Positions 12,720-27,700 of a stretch of 64,000 nt of DNA are shown here, piece by piece (position 1 is the first letter of the stretch; each line of letters begins with the position of its first letter). The DNA lies in contig CH003417.1 in the NCBI GenBank assembly GCA_000149265.1, positions 536,824 through 600,823 on the forward strand, given 5' to 3'. The notes beneath the pieces are model-generated. The model saw only the letters and a program-made list of their open reading frames with translations. It searched no databases and had not been told where the DNA came from. A program made the position numbers and the translations under genes. Source of the stretch: Ciona savignyi (lineage: Eukaryota > Chordata > Ascidiacea > Phlebobranchia > Cionidae).

Positions 12720-15700
12720 CTACGACTGGACTTTGTTTATTTCCCATCGTTGAGTCTTTTTCTTCGGGTCGCAAACGGCGAGAAACACTTTGTGCACGAG
12801 CTCGCCTCGCTCCAGACACTTCCCGTTGCCCGTTTGCCGAATCGACTTGGTCGCCTGCAGAATAAAGCTAATCTTAGCGAAAAGACCGGATGGCAAAGGT
12901 TCCCGACCAAAGACCTTACCGCCTAAAAGTTATGTACCAAAGTCGCTTAAATAGAGATTGCCTCGGATTCTATCTATCAATAGATACATGAACAAGAAAC
13001 CTAGCTATTTTAAGAGATTCAAAAAGAATATTCATCAAGTAGAATAAGAAACTAAATTAATTTTATTTGAATAAGACATTTAAGATGCCTGGATAAGTAG
13101 GCGAAATATGAGTGACTTAGTTTATTTTTCTGTTTTGCTATAATATATAGGCAATAAAATCCATGGTTGCCATGCAATGGCTTCATTCATTCATTGGCTG
13201 GAGTAATACCGTGGACCCGCCCATACTAATAAACGAATGCAAAGGCTTGCGAGATTCCCAACTTAAACGTTTGTTTGAATAAAAGTTAGAAAAACAACAT
13301 AATTGACACGATTAACATATCGTTTCACCGATAAATTTTATATAATTTGTCATTATTCTTTATTGTGCAATTATACGGATACGATACTCGTGGTTTTATA
13401 CGTGGTTGGGGCACGCACGGGATGTTATCACACGGGCATTCATCAGATCATCTTGTGTGTTAAATATATGGAGACATCAGATTATCTCGTAAAGAGTCGG
13501 TTTGACGAAGCTATTGTAGTGTGTTGTGTATAATGGGGACGTTACTACAGTTTTTGTTCCAGCCGTGAAAAGGCTAGGTTTAGACAACTACCGCTAAGTT
13601 CGTCAACTGATCAGCTATAGGTGGGTTTCGACCCCGTCAGCGTTCGACTGCCGGCCCGACGCGTTACGTTACTGGATGCAACTAAACAACACTTTTATAC
13701 TTATAATAGTTTCTTTTTATAAATATATAATTGTTTCTTTCGCGGACCTCCTGAAAGTGCTTTACGGACCCTAAAAGTCCGCCGACCCCACTTTGGGAAC
13801 TACTGGCCCAGACCGTTTCTGAATAGAATTGGTCTATCGATCAGGGGCGTTTATCATGGTTTCGTGATATTTTCCGGTATATATTTATGTTTAGAAATAA
13901 AAATGCGTTCCTTAGAATGAAAAAGGGTGCAAAAAATGTGCAAACATGCCGTCCTAGCCTTTTCTTTATGTTACACGCTGTAACACTTCCAGAAAAATAT
14001 CAGAAAACCAAGTTTTATGACAAGTTGGACATAGAAAACCTATTTCGCTTAAAATCATTATATAAGGTTCGTATCCAAAAAGGGTTTATTTGGCATTACC
14101 ATCCATTACAATACAAGATTAATCTCACTTCTTTTAATTACAGCAGTAATTTCCATTCTTTACATTTGTATGTGATTAGGATTACTCAAAGGTTCACCTT
14201 GGTTCGAGTGACAGGTTTTACTTCCAAAAATGGGCACTATAGCTTGTAGCGGTAATTTTCACACGATGTTGAATAATCGTTAGATGTTTCGCAATGTTTT
14301 TATTAATTTGGCAAACGTTAAAATTTTTTTCCAATTTTTTTTACACACAATTTTACAACAATTTTTTATGTAAAAGTAATTATAAACCAGCAAAATACAG
14401 TAATTTAAGCTTGTAGTGATGAATAAGTGATTTTGTAGTACTTTTTATTACCTTAACAATACTGATTATTAATTATTTTGTTACACAATTTCGTTTGGTG
14501 TTCCGCAAGAATTTTTAAATTAAAAATGCGTTTAAAAAGATACTCCAAAAAGGTTTAAAACACTGGGTTAGACAGACAAGTCATTTTGTTTGTTTTAAAA
14601 CCTCTGTGCGATACTTTAAACTAATATTGCCCCTTGACGTTGACTAGAAACCGAACAAAACACATTTTAATTAATTTTTAAAGGCACACAAGGGCGAAAT
14701 CTGAAACACGTGTAACACATTTAAACGAGTACCAGTCGTTATTATGCAACTCGCATTACGTCATTGAACAAGCTGCAATTAGCAGCTGATCACCTTTGCC
14801 AACTGTTGCGTCACAGTACTCACCAAATCGTGATCCCACTCCCGGAACTGCGTCGTGTCACAATGCATCAGTGTGACGACACCACGCTGTATTGTGACGC
14901 ACTGGTCGTACTGGGAGAGTTGGTTCGCCTCGCTCAGTCTGAACAGCTGGTTCCCGCCCATACGGTGGCAGTTGCCAGCCTCAAGCGCCCCGTCGCCGTT
15001 CTTGTGGCCCATACTGTCCAAGCACTGGTGTGAATCGACACCCCGGACCTACGGAGACGAAACCAAATTATAACCTGACGGGGAAAACTAAATGGAGGGA
15101 AAGCGGGAAGGCGGGAAACTGTGCTCTAAAATGAATATTAAGGCATTAGGGTTAGTTTGAAACATGGGGTTAGAGTTAGGATTAGTTCTGGGGTTGAGAT
15201 TGGTGTTTAGGAAAGAGTTAAAATTAATTTTAATAGTTTTGGTGAGCAGTTTCCCTCCATCCCGCCTTCCCCTCCTTTTAGTATTGCCCAACCTGACAAA
15301 GGTGGTAGAACTCAGTCCCCTATACTAAAAATTATACGACCGAGTTACCCAAACATGGCTTAATTGCAATGGTAGCTAAGCCGATGTGCAATGGCAAAGC
15401 CTTGCCCTGGTCCCACTGGCTGCCTGATCCCATTATGGTCCTCGTCGGGTTCAATTAAACATTTGACTGGTTGGATTATTGGTAGCGCGTCGTGATCTCA
15501 ACCGAAAGGTTGATAGATCGAAACCAACCGCTAGATGTTAGAATGTGTCTTTGAGCAAAACACTTGGTGAAACAGTGGTTTTTAATGTCTTCATAATATA
15601 TACAACACGCTGTAATTGTGAATGTGGGCAAAATATTTTTTCAAAACCGGTGGATAAACACGAGTATTCTTTCATATCCTAATTATTGACATAAAAAATG

Positions 15701-18700
15701 CTATTGGCTTTCTTGAAATATTTATTACATTTTTGCTGGGACTAGTTTTTGAACCCAAGTCCACCCGATCCGTCGCAAAGTCCGTAGCCGAAGTTGGTCG
15801 TGTTAAACGATTGAGCCAAGCGATCACATTTTCTTGAATAGTTTCGTGACGCGTATATTTTAAACGCAAGCGTGGTCGTGTTCGATTTTGTTTATTAGCT
15901 GGGACACGTCCCGGTTCTTAGGATAGGATATCCATGTTTACCAATGCAAAACACCATGTAAGCTTGGTCCACAAACACATGCGCACGGGCGCGCACACAG
16001 TCTCTCACACACACATACATACACACACTTAAAAGATGATGTGATAACTCTCCGGCGTTCACACCCAACGTAATAAACATGAATATCTTATTCTAAGTTT
16101 TTGCATTATACTTAAAGTGATTGGGGTGTTGTTAAATTCCCAAATTCAAGGGGCAACGCTAAAGGGAGGGAAAGCGAAAAAGGAGGGAAATTGCCCACCA
16201 AAACTATGGAATTTATCTTTAACCCTTCCCTAAACACTAATCTTAACCCCAGAACTATCCTTAACTCCAACCCCATGTTTAAAACTAACTCTAACACACT
16301 AATTTTCATTTTAGTGAGCAGTTTCCCGCTTTTCCAAATTCAAGTCGCTTAGACCAGATGGTTATACAGCGTCGGTCGTCGAAAGGTGGTGAATAGGAAC
16401 CAGCCGCTGGCCAGCCGGTCGTAAATGAAAATTTGTGCGGTCGTGTGGCTGAATGGTTAGCGCGACCGATACATAGACTTACATACTCATGGATTCGAAA
16501 CTTGGCTCGGTAAAAAAAAGAAAAAAAAGAATTAAACTAAAAGTATAAAAATACACAATCAACACGGTTCTTTTGCTTATAAAAGATGTAATCTAATGAT
16601 TGTCCGTGTGATAACGCCCCTTACGTCTTTTCCTACACGAGAATAAACATGAATATATATCCGGAAAATATTGTTTGTATTACTAATTAAATTTAACGGC
16701 CACACTTTTAGGCATTAAAATCGTGTTATTTCACGTCAAAGAATAGAAACCCGCGATGTGTTGCCAAAATAGTTGTTTACCGTTACACATCAAATATCCA
16801 AACTAGGTTCTATTATTAAATATTCACGAATTATCTTATTCTGTTAATAGGCAGCGTTGCTATTTCGGTAATGGTCTTCCCGTGGTCATAACGTTATTGT
16901 TTTTCTTTTAAAATCATAAAATCGTTTATTTTATGGCTTTAAATAAATATAAAAACTTGCGAGGCCAAATCGTCTAACTTTTAATTTTGTGGCTTTTAAA
17001 TCTCAAAACCGGCAAATTCCTTTGGTAATATTATCTGCCTTAGAACATACGCGCGCCAATACAGGAATGTAGAACAGAGAGCGACGCATAACACCGATAT
17101 CTCGCGCTCTTTTTCCCCGTGGCCTGTTGGTCTAGGGGCATGATTCTCGCTTAGGGTGCGAGAGGTCCCGGGTTCAAATCCCGGACAGGCCCAACTTTTC
17201 TTTTTAATTTAAAAATATTTTTTAATTTTTATTAAACAAAGACTTTAATTTTTTAAGTTTTTTAATATTTTTTGTTTCATTAAATTGTTATTACGAATAG
17301 TCTTATTATTATTAAATATAAAATTATTTTTGTATTAAATTGCAAGGTATGAGAAAATGTAATTAAAATGACTTTTAGAAACCATTATAAGAAAGTCTGG
17401 TTTCTGTAGAAATTGTGTAGTATATCAGAGACTTGAGTGCAGCATTTTAACAAAAATTGACTACAACTTATAAAACCACAATTTTTTTGGATGGAAAGGA
17501 TTTTTTACGCAAGAAATGGATATAATATTCATGATTATTACATTGAATGGGAACTGAAGCTATTGTAGTGTGTTGTGTATAATTGAGACTTTTTTATTTT
17601 GTAAAACCCATTAATTTACTGGGTTTAGGCTATGAACGTTGAGTGCTTTGCGCAAGGACACAACGGACTAGCTAGCGACCACTTTTGAACCTGAAAACCT
17701 TCGGCTGAAAGGCAATGCACTAACCCAGCGGTTCCCAAACTTTTTTTGTTGGCGGCGCCTTTTGAAAACTTATTAAACCTTGCGGCTCCCTCATAAAGCC
17801 AAAATTTGCAAACTGCATGTATTGTACTATAGCATGCATTTGGATAACCATTTAAACTCTTTAAAACTATTCACTAAAGGTGACTAAACTAAAGTGACGA
17901 ACAGTCAAATAATGTAAAGCAGTTATTTGACAAACCATTATTCAAAAACAATGCCATGTTAGTGAGCAAATAGTGGCAGATAACACCGAACAATGGATTT
18001 TACAAGTAAAACGAATGTTGTATGCCAGTGTATGGGGTTGCACACCAGGCTCAAACATCTCCAATTAACGTTTTACTGGTGTAACACACGTGTACTGTTA
18101 TTTTTGTAAAAAAAACAATAAATGCAGCAACTTTCGAATGCTTTCGCGGCGCCCCTGGCAAAGTCTCGCGGCTCCCCAGGGCGCCGCGGCGCCCAGTTTG
18201 GGAACCGCTGCACTAACCCACCAAGCTAATCACTAACCAACCAAGCTAATCGGTCAGACTGCGCCACCAGAAAGTTTTTAAGCGCACCATTGCGACACTT
18301 CTCTTACTGTTTTAGAAATGTCCTAATATAAAAATACTTTATGGGATTTAACTGTCTTGCTCATAAAAAAATAGGTTTATTCAGTGATGGGATTTAAATT
18401 TTAAGAACAGGTTCCCTTTTGTATCGTCCTTACAACAGGTTCGCTAAAACGTCTAATGTCTGTAAAAAAGTAAGAATCGGATTGGTGATTATCCCAACGT
18501 TTCAAGAACGGGTTCGACCGAACCCATGCGAACCTCTTGAAACCCATCACTGGGTTTATTGCAATTTTTAGGAGAAAAAAAGAGAAAAAAAAACGAACTC
18601 ACTTCACCCCACTCCTTGTTTTTTGGAGGCAATGGGTAATGCTCTGTGATGTCATAGGCGATATTCTCCATGAACCATTTAAAGCTCTTGCAATTGTGTT

Positions 18701-21700
18701 CTTGCCGATATTTCACCTGTAAGTTTTGTTGTTAGAACTTGATATTTATATACTGGTGAGTGGAAATAAGCAAGTGAGGTTTTGTCTGCCTTTAGCTATA
18801 TTTATTCACAAAAACTTAATCTTATGCTTTGAATAACAGAATTTAAATTTAGTATAGGATAATTAAGTTTTAAGCTTGTAAATGGGAAATGTGTTAGCGT
18901 TTTTACGAGTCAATCATTAGATTACCTAGCAAATACGGTATGCATAAAGTTGCTATAGTCTATCTATTAAATTAATACCATGTATGTATTACTATCACTC
19001 ACTTTAGAACAGTAAACTAGACAGCAGATTAAACAAAGACAAAGTACAGCACTTTAGAACAGTAAGCAAAGTACAGTATGATAGAAATCAGGTAATTTAC
19101 ACAAACAATTCGACCTTTCTACATATCATCATTAGTGTGAAATTGAAACGGTTGTGTAAATTATGCAATTTCCTTTAATTATTAAGGGTGTATTGTTTCT
19201 TATTAGACTTCAAACCAGTTGTAATCAAACACTTGTTACACTTAACCGAATTAAACAATAATGTTTAAACAGTTGACAAAAAGAGGGTAAAATAGACAAT
19301 TATCTTTAAACAGTTGATAAAAAGAGGGTATTCCTACAAAATTACTAACTTCCCTTCCCATTTCTTAGGGAAAATAATTGAAAGCTAAACTAATTTACAC
19401 CGAAAAATATATTTTTATGCTTTTCTATACAGTTATATTGTAATAGTCTTAGGGCTGTGTGTAAAAAGTGTATATAACAAAAAAATAATTGGTGATTATA
19501 AAGACACTATAAAGAAAATCATATAAAATTTAGGAATAAAAATTAATCACTAAATGCATAAAAATAGGATGATATTAGAGCATTTAAAACCACTTACACA
19601 TTAATTTAATTAATAATTTGAATTAACCAAATACGACTGTTAAATGTAATATGATGTCATAACAGCCATTACTAAATAATATGGATGTAATTTAATGTCA
19701 TAACAGCCATTACTAAATAACCATTTAAAGTGAGTTCCAAAGATTTGAAATTGAACAGTAATTTTCCATTGACGCTTATTGGGTTTCTCAGTTTTTTTTT
19801 GAGTCACATTACGGAAAACGAAAATGAAATACAAATCTATATCGGTAGTGACTTATGATTCATAGCATGCATGGGGGTATTTCTGAGTATTTCTAAGAAT
19901 GCTCAAGAGTTGTTTACGTTTTATTTAATAGTGTGGGGATTTTCCATATTCGATCAAAAGTGCAGACGTGCAGAGAATAGTGTTGTATTTTTACAATCCT
20001 GAGTTACATGTCCACTTATATACTATTAAACCACGTGCTTTTAATAAACAACTTGTCTAATTTGCATTAGATATGGTGCATTCTGCATTGTTAAAAATAT
20101 TCAATAAAAAAGAAAATTTTCTTGTGGAAAACGCATAAATGAAATATTTTTTAAATTTACCTTGTGTACTGTTTTTAACACGCAACTTTTAGGTCATTTA
20201 CGGATATTTTTAAAAATCATGCAATATAACAGACATTTTTTTAACAGTCACAATAAACATTTCTAAAAAACCTAGCATGATTTAAAAAAACAGTGAAACT
20301 GCACATTGCTATTGCATAGTCCGGCCGGTTAGTCTGGTAGTTTAGTGCGGTGCTTTTCAGCCGAAAGGTTGCAGGTTCGAAACTGGTTGCTAGCTAGTCG
20401 GTTGTGTCACTGGACAAGGCACTTAACTGACATTGCCTAAACCCAGCGGATTAATGGGTTCTACCAAATTAAAGGCATATCTCAATAATAACACACTTCA
20501 ATAGCTAAGGTAACCCGGCGGTGGGCGCAAGGTGATCTGACGATTGCCCGTGTGTTAACCCTCTTCGAGTTCCCATGCACGGGGATAAACATAAATATCC
20601 TATCCTATCCATAATGGATACCTGTGCGCTGATATCTCCATAAGGCATATTGATGGTTTCAGGTCGGCTTGCATAGAAGTAGTCTTTGTATTCGTCCCAC
20701 CACGTTTCTACCACTCGTATGTAATTCTGTGGAAATGGGTGGTTGGTTTTGTCCGACTGATTATCTTGGTGTGTTAGTGCGTCGCCTATCAGACATAGGG
20801 TTGCAGATTCGAAACTGGTCGCTAGCTAGTTGATTATGTCCTTGGGTAAGGTACTAAATTAACATTGACTAAACGTAGTGGCATAATAGTTTCTACCACA
20901 TTAAAAGGAACGTGTGAATTATACACAACACACTGCAATAGCTCTGGTAACCCGATAGTGGGGACAAGGAATCTGACGAAAATAAACATGAATATCCTAT
21001 GCTACTCTGGTTCAATTATATTTGATAAAGGAAATACCATATTAATGAAATTATTTTATTGTGAACACAATCTATTTTAAGCTAAAACAGTGTCATTGGT
21101 TTAGATTATATTTATTGGTGGGTACAGAAACCATTTTAATTGATTTATCCATAATTATCCGTAAGTTGCCCATGCCTGGTTTAAGGTATATATTTTAATA
21201 GTCAGTATAATAAATCAACTCAACTGACTAATTTATCACCACCGTCCCGTAGAAAAAACAGTTTGATCCAGCTCTTACCCTTAGACTTGGGTTTGAAGGT
21301 ACATACTCTGGCGGTGGATTTCCACTCCACCCTGGAAGGCGGTAAACGTGTCCGATCCTTGAGCATGGGACGAACAGTACCTCTCCCTCGCACATCCATA
21401 TCTGAAAATAACCAAGGATAGGAGGATATTCATGTTTATCTCTGTGGATGGAAAACCAAGGGGGTTAACACACACATCCATATCTGTAAATAACCAACAT
21501 CAAGATTTTAAGATTACAACCAACATCGGGCTAGGGGTTTAACATTTTAAGATAGGATATAGGATAGGATAGGATATTTTATGTTTATCCTCGTGGATGG
21601 GAAAACCAAGGCGGTTACCACATGGCAATCGTAAGATAACCTTGCGCCCATCATTGGGTTACTAGAGCTATTGCATTGTATGTGTATAATTCACACGTTC

Positions 21701-24700
21701 CTTCAATTTAGTAGAAGCCATTAATCTGCTGGGTTTAGGTAAGGTTCGTTAAGTGCCTTGCCCAAGGACACAACCGACTAGCTAGCGACCAGTTTCGAAC
21801 CTGCAACCCTATGGCTGAAAGGCAATGCACTAAACCAACAGACCAATCTGTCGGTTTAAGAGTAAAATTTGCTTTAGGGGCAGTACCGATTGACTGTTCA
21901 GTTGCACTTGTAGGCTAACTTTATAGTTATCGCCATATCAAAGTCACTTGTGTCCTCAGGCAAAGCACTTAATGGACATTTCCCGGACCCAACGAAATAA
22001 GGGGCTCAACTAAAACTAAAGGAATATCCTAAGCATATATAATATTGCAGAATCTCCAGTAACTGGACAGTGAGCACAAGGTAACTTGACAACTGTCCAT
22101 GTGATAATATCCTATAGATAATACAAAAATTACCTTAAACGAAAGCTCAAAATTTTCTCCGCCCCAAATCTCAAGTCCAGGATCGTAGAGCCCAATGTCA
22201 AAAAAGTATTGTCGCTCAATAGCGAAGAGCCCCCCTGCCATAGCTGGTGACCTAGGGGTGAAATATAATGGTCAGGATAACCATAAAGGATAAAAAAGTT
22301 TATAGCTGGTTCGTTTATTTTATATTATTTTGTCTGAGTACCAAATAACAGCAAGTACCAACACACCATGACACAGGAACAGATAGTAACACAATCAGTT
22401 GTTAAAATACGTTACATAAGAGAAAATAATTATTAAGTATATAAACACCAACAATCACCAGAATACTGGATATATTTGCAGTGCTTTGTGTTTGTAAAGG
22501 GTAGGTAAACCTTATTTTATTTTAAGATCGGCTTGTTTAAATGATTTTTTTTAAGATTTAAAAAAGTAGAAAACAAAACGAACATCGTTTAATTGCCTCT
22601 AAACTCATTTGCGGTGTGATCCGCACAACTAGAAAATGTCCCCGCTCTAGGACAAATTTCAATATATAGACAAAGTCCACCAACAGCCTACACTTAATTA
22701 TATCTTAATCCGCCCTTTATGTGGGTGGTGGAATTACAAATCGAATTCATACTTGGCATACTTTAATATTGTACGATCTCATATTTCTCGAATATGGTAT
22801 CGAATGACGCACTGACCACGCAAGAACAATTACTATTATTTTGTTTGTGGACGTAACAAAGGAAGCTAAAATCTGGCACGCGACCCGGTATTAAGGACAG
22901 GGATTCAGGAATTTGATTGCGGTCGTCTTTTAACCGGGCGTTTGCTGTTATTTTAATCGCGCGTATCTTGAAGAATCCAAGTCGTTTTACTTTTTAACCG
23001 AAGCTTCGCCTCTAAAAGTTTCAATCGCAGTATAATGCATGAAGTTGTTCGGCAGTCTCAGCAAAAAGTACATTTCATGTTTAGACGTTTCAAAAGGTTA
23101 TATTTTATTCCATTTCCATCAAATCTGATTCTGGTAAAGAAACGTTTGGCAATGCCTCAAAATATATAAAAAAAAGTGTTAACCTTTTTGATCGTCACAT
23201 CCGGCATGTTTCATTCTAGGTTGTCTTATTTTTTGTCCTAAGTCGTGAGGTTAGTCACTAGTTTTAACTGCGGTATGTCGGTTCACCTTTCTGTGATCGT
23301 ATCACTTTACTTCTACGTGTATTTCTGGCGTAATTTGTGGGGTTAATCTTCCTAGTCGTCTTAAGAAAACAAAAATAGTGATAAAGTACATTTTAATTTG
23401 ACGTGTATTTTCAACTCTTTGTTTCATGACGTATTTTCCTTTTTACCTCAAATAAAGGTTGCATATTTTTATTTCGCTGGAGAAGCGTTTAAATTTATTG
23501 ATCAGAGCGACTGTTAGGGACAGAAAATAACCGGAGACAATAGCCGGACCTTTTAAGCGAGTGTGGCATTTGCATAAAAACAACTCCCTTGGCGGCATTA
23601 GCATTATAGCTGGTTATAGTGCGAACAACCGTACAGGACATATAGACATATATAGGCATCGGCGGTTGTTTATATGGGCACGTGCTTGATACTATCCCCA
23701 ACATTAGTACAACAGCTGATACGTCATTCTGAGAGTGAAATTTTGCTTCGAATATTTCTTCGCGAGTAAAGCATACCCTGTCCGGTGGTGTATCGCGTTA
23801 CTATAGAGAGGGATATACATTCCATTACGATATGAAACGCAGTTCACGCGCTTACGTCTTCAGTGCGTGGGCCTTATTAGGTCATAAAGCGAATTGGCGG
23901 AGCGCATTATCAGACACGCGCAGAGGACGCGCTTTACCTTATTTGGCGTTGAATGATTCAAACAAGCAAGGCGCTATTCCACTGAGTAATTAGAATAACG
24001 CTGGAATCGGCACTGAAGTATTGAAAATACTCGAAAACGGTAGTATGCATATTGCTGTGTTTTGCTAAGTGCGTAAGACGTTACATAGTTTGCGTGATTC
24101 GTGTCGGGGCAGCTATAGAAAGTACCAGAACCGTTTTCCCACGACAGCTCAGCTGGCACCGTTAAGCGCGAGGGAAGTTATCAAAAAGCGGCGCCAAGAT
24201 GTGTGGAATGAAAAGGGAAATGTACAGGATTTGATTGTTAGTTTGGGGATAAAATTGGAGAAAAGTATTGTACGAATTACAGCAGATTTACCTAGGTGGG
24301 TGGTGGTAAAGGAAATGAAGGAGGCTTCGAATTTTGCCTTAAGTTTGGGCAAAAACAAAAGCAAGTAGTTTAGTTTTTCGCTTCTTTATTACATTACAAA
24401 AGAACTGCATAATTATTTAAAGTAAAGGAGGCAGGCAAAACGGCAAAACGACCTGCTATTATTTTACAAGTTTGCTCGATTTTTTTTATCCTCAATACAG
24501 AAGAAGAATAACACAAATTTAGGTTAAAAAAGTTGGATAAAACTGCAAAACTACATTAGTTAAAACACGTCAGTGAATACGCACAGTATAACGGGATACT
24601 GTATACAAACTGTTGCGTACTACTGAGCATAAACGCTGGACCGATACGTATATTGGATAATTCGTCGTTTTGTTTACCAAATAAAGTAATATGTTCTATA

Positions 24701-27700
24701 ATCCATCTTACTTTAAAGAAGGGAAGGAAAACTTAGGGAGTTTTTAAGCTTAGTTATTTACGGTTTTTAGTTACATAAATGAAGACACAGCAGTGGTTTT
24801 GTTAGCAGAAAAACAGCAAGAACGACAAACTACAGTACAACACGGCAATGTACAAACCAAACTATAATATTGGTGAAATTAGATCGCGTACTAAATGCTT
24901 TGTGTAATAATTTAAGGTAAATTATTGAGATTAAGATACTAACATTTTGAACATACGTAGCCAATTACATAATATTATTTCTGTCTGTAAAGAATTGTAT
25001 ACACTTTGGTTTCAATAATATCAATTACCAATTTATTGTATGAATGGGAAATAGAGTGAATGTTCATTATAGTTATTATAATCTTTTTCTTTGAAGTATA
25101 TCTACAATATACTCAATCGAATTGTCGACTGGGTGAAATTTAAAATTTCTATTTTATAATTCGATATTTAGTGTTGTCGATTAAAATGGTCTCTAAATAT
25201 GGAGAGCGTTCGAATAACTCAAATCACGACCATATAATACCGTTTAATTAAAAGTATTAGAAATGCCAAGCGGAAAAAAACTAAAAGGAGGGAAAGAGAG
25301 AAGGAAACTGCACACTAAAATAAAGATTAGGGCATTAGAGAGTTAAAAGTTGGGGTAGGGTTAGTTTTGTGGAAAACTAAAAGGAGGGAAAGTGGAAAGG
25401 AGGTAAACTACACACTAAAATGAAGATTGTGACATTAGAGATAGTTAAGGTAATTCAGGGGTTGAGATTAGTGTTTAGGGCTGGGTTAGAATTAGCATCC
25501 ATAGTTTTAGTGAGAAGTTTCCCTATCTCCCTCCTTTTATTGTTGCCAACGCCAACGTTACATTTGTCGGCTAACGACCCCGTATTAAATATCATCCATA
25601 TATATTAAATATAGATATTAAATATCATCGTATATCATCCATAGTTTTAGTGAGAAGTTTCCCTCTCTCCCTACTTCTGCCTTTTGTTGCCAACGCCAAC
25701 GTGACATGTGTCGGTTAACGACCCCGTTTTAGACTAATTGTAAACACGACAACGTCACGAAAAAATGTTGTGAACCAGTCTTTGTCAACCTTTTTTGAAA
25801 TCGTACACACTTTCAACTTTTACTTAAAATCTTGTACACCCCGGTCTTTATAGCAGTAAAATTACTCAGTAAAATCGGTTCAAAATCATAGTTTTGTCAA
25901 TTTAAAATAATACAGTGACACCTGGTATGAAAATAAATTCCATATATTGTTGTATGGTATGTTGTAAACCCAGTAAACCCTATTATATATTGGCACCCCC
26001 TTTACAAAATTGATACACATTTGAGTGTACAAATCACACGGTTAAAAAGCAGTGATTTAAGGTCATACATCTTTAACACCCCAGTAAACCCTCTTATAGT
26101 GGCATGCCCTTGGGTGTACAATACACACGGTTGAAAAGCAATGTTGTAAACGACTGTTTTCTTGGGTTGATTGAAAGGTTAAAAAGTAGCACCGAAGTGA
26201 CATTTATATTATTTATAGCTCCCATTTGCACTGTGGTGAAATATTGAATTGTGGAGTGCAGTTTTTAAATTATTGTTAATTTGTTTTATGCATCTAAATA
26301 AAGCGTCATGTGATTAAAAACACAAAATTCTCGTAATTCTTTATAGTTAAAAGGGAAACTTGGCCTAAAAATACTCTTAAAAATGTCGTTTCAATTTCAT
26401 TTTTAACTAATTCTTCATCACTTAATTCCAATTTTTTAAATTCTATTCTACGTAATTCAACAATTTTTACGAATTCTGTATTACTTCATTGAAATTTTTT
26501 AATTCTATGTTACTAAATTCCAATTTTCTAATTCCCAATTTCCTAAAATATAGGATTAAAAAATCCGCTTTTGTGTTTTCTGCTTATCCGTAGACAATCC
26601 TTTAATTCCATCCATCATTATTAATTATCACTTAATCTTCTACAGGAATAGGTCAATTTATAGATTAACAAATGGCGCAGGTCGATAATTTAATGTCGAT
26701 ACCAAGACCCACCGACCTAAGCATTAAAAGCTGCATGGCCCAGAAATACGACGTTGATTTCGACCCAAGCAACTGTCGCATGTTTCCTAATATCAGTCCG
26801 GAAGGCCAGCAAAACTCCCCGGTCGCTTTGGTGTTCGACGGCGGGGTTTCGAAGCTCGAAAACGCCGCGGCGAGGCTGGTAGTACTCGATAGTCTATTCG
26901 CGCATCAGAATGGCTTAGTCCCGAACCTGGCAAGCCCGGCTTCGCCGACTTATGAAACGTCACCGCCATTAAAACGTCAGCGGACCAGAGATGGGCACTT
27001 CAACTTTATGAGCGGCTTAAAAGGCAAGTTTACGCGATTACGATTCTTGAAAAGAACGCGGGGACTTCCGTGTTCGTTATTTCAACGGTCGCTTTTGGAA
27101 TGTAATCTTTAGGATAAGATAGAATTTCTATGATATTCATGTTTATACCCGTAAATGAGAAAGCGCAAGGGGCGTTAGCACACGTAAAATCGTCAAATAA
27201 TCTCGCACCCACCGTTGGGTCTGGTTCCAGAGACTTGCTATGTTTATAAGGTAAAGTGCAGTTAAGATATGCCCGTAACAGGACCGTATATTTAGCATAT
27301 ATTTGGTTTTATATGTATTATCTCGTTTTTACGGCCTAATGCTTTGTGCATAATTGGTCCAATTTACAGTTGTTTGCATAAGAAAATGCTACAGAATCAT
27401 ATATGGCGTCATAGGGAAATTCCCAAAGTTAAATCGCCCTACCGTGACCTTGTGGAAATAAACATGTAAACCACCGTTTGACTAGAACCAAAAACACGAC
27501 TCAGTCGTATGATGATGCTGAACTACGTGACATTTTAACAACAATGCCCTTTCAACGTCACAGCCGATTATTTAACAGATCATTATGACGTGATAAATGT
27601 TATTTTCGCCCGGTGAAAAACTGCTGCCAGTGTAAACACACGCGCCAACTCATTTTTGGTGCAAATACGATTTAATTTTGTTATACCACAGTTTAGCTTA

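Noticed and set aside
13887..14249. A 120-codon open frame on the plus strand
   Set aside because: It lies in AT-rich intron DNA, the residues look random, and it runs opposite to the GALNT transcript with no homology.
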